DNA of 64,000 nt. Source: Deuterostichococcus epilithicus (lineage: Eukaryota; Chlorophyta; Trebouxiophyceae; Prasiolales; Stichococcaceae). How positions within the stretch are numbered: position 1 is the stretch's first letter; every line of letters starts with the position of its first letter. Below the pieces are notes generated by a model. That model worked only from the letters and a program-made list of their open reading frames with translations. It ran no database searches and was not told the origin of the DNA. Of the stretch, positions 61,601 to 64,000 are shown piece by piece. Location of the stretch: contig JAVTLE010000015.1 of assembly GCA_033439295.1 (NCBI GenBank), forward strand, positions 310,001 to 374,000. Direction: 5' to 3'. The translations under genes and the position numbers were made by a program.

Positions 61601-63914
61601 GTGGCTTTGACAAGATGGCCACTGATGCCATACACGCTGTGTTCGGCCTCTTCAGGTATGCAGAGGTGCCGACGTTGAGGGCATGCCAGTGCCCGGATGC
61701 GCAGCATGTTATGGCTACTCGAACCCCTGCGTGTTGAAGCGGTGAGACCGGGAACGCTCATGGTCGGTGGATCGTACTCCAACCAACATGCACAAGGACT
61801 CTAGCAGCAGACCTTGTTCAAGAAGCAGCCGGCGTCGCCAAAGACCGCCATCTCGGTGAGCAGCTCCACATCAGGGCTGCCGGCCGGGAAGAATTCCGCC
61901 GCCACCAGCTGCCCGCGCACACTGTCGAGGTGCTGCACCAGCTCTTGCACCTGCAACAGGCGATACGAACAACTTCGTGAACGAGAGTAGATCAACAGAA
62001 CAGAAACGGAGATAGGGCTGTTATTCCACCACCAGCTGCCTGCGCATGCTGTTCGAGGTGCTGCACCAGCTCTTGCACCTGCAGTGTTGAATTGCGATCA
62101 CTCGGTCCGCAAGGCGGGTTGCCGGTGATCTAAAGCTGCTTGGGAAACCAGGAGAAGAGCCAGCTCTGCCGCCTGCAGCATTTCAGGACGTACGGCCTGC
62201 GGTTCGTGCCCCGAACTCTTGTGACAAAATCGACACGGAAAGGCACAGCCGTCAGCAGCCTGACCTGCCGTCCTTTCGACAATCCCAGATCGGGCACCAA
62301 GCCAGCAACCAGCGGCTGAGTCACAGTGCAGAGGTAGTAGCCGGATGAAGGGTTGCAGGCGGAGGGCGCACCTCATATGATGCGCCGCTTGGTGCGATGC
62401 CGCAGTCCTCCCTGATGGCTCGGATGGCCGCCTGCATGAAAGCAACATTGATGCTTGGTTCAGAGCTCGGTGCAGCAGATGTCCTCTACATTGGCTCAGC
62501 AGCCATCACGAGATGACCAGCACCCCAGTAGCTGATTACATGAAGGGCCACAGCCTGTGTTGCGGGGAAGGCCACGCCTCCTGCAGCAGCCCCAACAGAG
62601 GCGATCTGCAACATACGATAGCAGCTGCGTCTGTCATGCCGTTGAGAGGCAGACTGGTAGGCACAAGGGAAAGCGGCGGGGTTGGGGGCACACGAACAAA
62701 CACAAGAGGCGTAAACCTTGATATCATTGCGTCGGCAGTCTGCCCGCCTTCTCCAGACGCAAGGATTAGGCAAACCACTCAAGTAGGAACGTCAGACGGA
62801 CCTTGAAGTCGTTGCGCATCTGCACGCGGCGTTGCGAGATGCCTGCCATGTCGGGGTTGTCCACCGCCGCCGCTGCCGACAGTGGGCTGCTCCTCGCGGG
62901 GCAGCACACCTGCAGGCAGGGGATGCCCATGTGTGTCAGGGCGACCCTTGCAAGACAGCGAACCTGCAGGCAGGCGTTCCACGCAAATGTCAGGAGGGCG
63001 CAGCCGAGCCAGCTGCAACAGGAGGTCCGAACAGCTGGAGCCTCCTCAAGACAGGCGCCTCAGTGCCTGGATCCGTCGCTAGTGGCAACTGCTGCCAAAC
63101 AAACAGACCAAGTCTGGCGAGAGTAGATTGCAAATCCAGGTGGGGATATCATCTCTATCGTCACAGAAAGCGCGCCTGGCCCATCTTGGCCGGGCTGTTG
63201 CGCAGGACCCAGAATAGAAACCACAGCAGCTCCGGCAGGTGGCGCAGGTTGGCGGCCTCGCTGTAGAGCAGGAAGTACAGCGCCAATTCTTCCAGCTGCC
63301 ACTCCCACACCTGCGGCCGCATCATTGGGCATCTGAGGGTGAGAGGCTGGCAGCGGAGACGGTAGGAAGCACAGCGCCGGCGCCTCCAGTCCAGCTGCCA
63401 CTGCTACGCCTGCGACTCCACACGTTCTCATAGGAACAGGGTGGGCAAGGCGCCAGTGGATGTACAGCAGAGTACAGCGGGTAAGTCAGCGCCAGTTGCA
63501 CAGTTGCCATTTCCACAGCTGCAGGCTGATTTGGGGTCCAGGGCTTAGGCAGGCGGCGCATCTTGGCGATCTCGCTGCACAGCGCTGAACCCTCCGCTGC
63601 CCACTCCCCGATGTAGATTACTGCTTGAGATGCAATGTCTGTGCAGGCTGGTTCGGAGCGCCGCGCTGTTCACGGCCACAGCTTCCAGATACCCGACCTC
63701 TGTCCCACGGCAAGTCCATCCTGCGGTGTCAGGAGACGACGCACCGGCGAGTGCGTCTTGCGCGACAGCGCGGCGTGCTGCACCGCCGGCAGCCGCGGCG
63801 GCAGCGCCACATGCTCGCACCAGTCCTCAAAGCCCTCCAGGATGCTGACGTGCAGCGCCTTGACGCACCGAGCAAAGCGCTCCACCTCCTTGCCTGCCGC
63901 GACAGCACAGTCGA
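43692..63914 (-). CDS. callose synthase (1,3-beta-glucan synthase), 5' end beyond the window
   Basis: About 40 small exons share one direction and match callose synthases in order. 63.3-63.2 kb: 'YFLLYSEAANLRHLPELLWF' (FKS1 domain 1). 61.55 kb: 'ARLGYDDVNECFCR'. 60.2 kb: 'VLGKTFIECRSFFMIYR'. 59.6-58.1 kb: membrane helices and 'KVAFDWFAVIKPLEGPMKGL'. 56.4 kb: 'FSDVWNAIVDELRSVDLLSE'. 53.7 kb: 'EAQRILSFFLSSLKNPQLTR'. 52.85 kb: 'EDGVSPMTYIRSLYPRDWEH'. 51.15 kb: 'LGEGKPENQNHAMIF'. 49.8-49.5 kb: 'VRFHYGHPDLWSRIF', 'ISEDVFAGYNHTLRG', 'EYIQVGKGRDMGF'. 47.5 kb: 'YIPTGRGYALSHMSFVKTY'. 46.8 kb: 'LLFAPFWFNPQTF'. 45.7-44.3 kb: C-terminal helices and 'LFNTKFAKSLKRGRLL'. The last exon, 43928-43692, adds a Gly-rich tail. 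The enzyme is a plasma-membrane UDP-glucose:1,3-beta-glucan glucosyltransferase. The frame at 63914 starts at an acceptor, so the start codon lies to the right. Confidence 0.92.
53062..53111. repeat. interleaved inverted repeats in a callose synthase intron
   Basis: Arm A, 53062-53075, pairs perfectly with 53090-53103 (14 bp). Arm B, 53078-53090, pairs perfectly with 53099-53111 (13 bp). The order is A-B-A'-B', with overlaps, so the two hairpins exclude one another. Confidence 0.85.
57171..57189. repeat. telomere-like repeat at a callose synthase 5' splice site
   Basis: CCCTAAACCCCAAACCCAC on the plus strand. Read on the minus strand it is the first 19 nt of an intron, a GTGGG donor followed by degenerate TTTAGGG units. 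Confidence 0.6.
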
Positions 63915-64000
63915 TTCTGACGCTGATTCATCTTGACTGAGACATCCTCCCTGGTGCACTGTCTCTTTAAGGCAGAAAGTCCAAGGGGGGGCGATAGCAA

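Overview
This is nuclear DNA of a green alga (Chlorophyta). The evidence is GC-rich, intron-dense genes with 100-400 nt introns, frequent GC donor sites, TGTAA polyadenylation signals soon after several stop codons, and two plastid genes of the green lineage type. No operons, IS elements, CRISPR arrays or phage genes are visible. The open frames are exons, so genes were rebuilt by joining exons on splice consensus and phase. Five models close exactly in phase over all their exons: the methyltransferase, SPEF1, CGL160, the dioxygenase and the DPBB protein. The class within Chlorophyta was not determined.

Layout, left to right. 0.1-7.4 kb (+): a PRMT7-like protein with two methyltransferase modules (914 aa model). 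7.7-11.0 kb (-): a large helical protein of unknown function, convergent with it. 11.7-14.2 kb (-): a SPEF1/CLAMP-type calponin-homology protein of the axoneme. 14.7-17.7 kb (+), divergent from SPEF1: CGL160, the chloroplast ATP synthase assembly factor. 18.6-25.6 kb: an inverted pair of related U-box genes meeting tail to tail 97 nt apart; the + copy has a broken U-box and the - copy an intact one. 26.8-29.2 kb (-): exons of an unrecognised membrane protein. 30.0-33.9 kb (-): a TauD/TfdA-type Fe(II)/2-oxoglutarate dioxygenase. 34.5-36.1 kb (+): an F-box/leucine-rich-repeat gene whose frame is broken several times. 37.0-40.2 kb (-): a probable plastid-targeted protein of unknown function with a repeated GVLWQR-like motif. 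41.7-42.8 kb (+): a secreted expansin-like double-psi beta-barrel protein. 43.7-64 kb (-): one giant callose synthase (1,3-beta-glucan synthase) gene, open at the right edge.

The right third has a cell-wall theme: a secreted expansin-like protein convergent with a callose synthase. SPEF1 suggests the alga has, or had until recently, a flagellate stage. The other genes show no functional link. The most unusual structures are the inverted U-box pair, duplications that include exons or splice sites (CGL160, dioxygenase), GC-AG introns, an interleaved hairpin in a callose synthase intron, and telomere-like motifs in introns.
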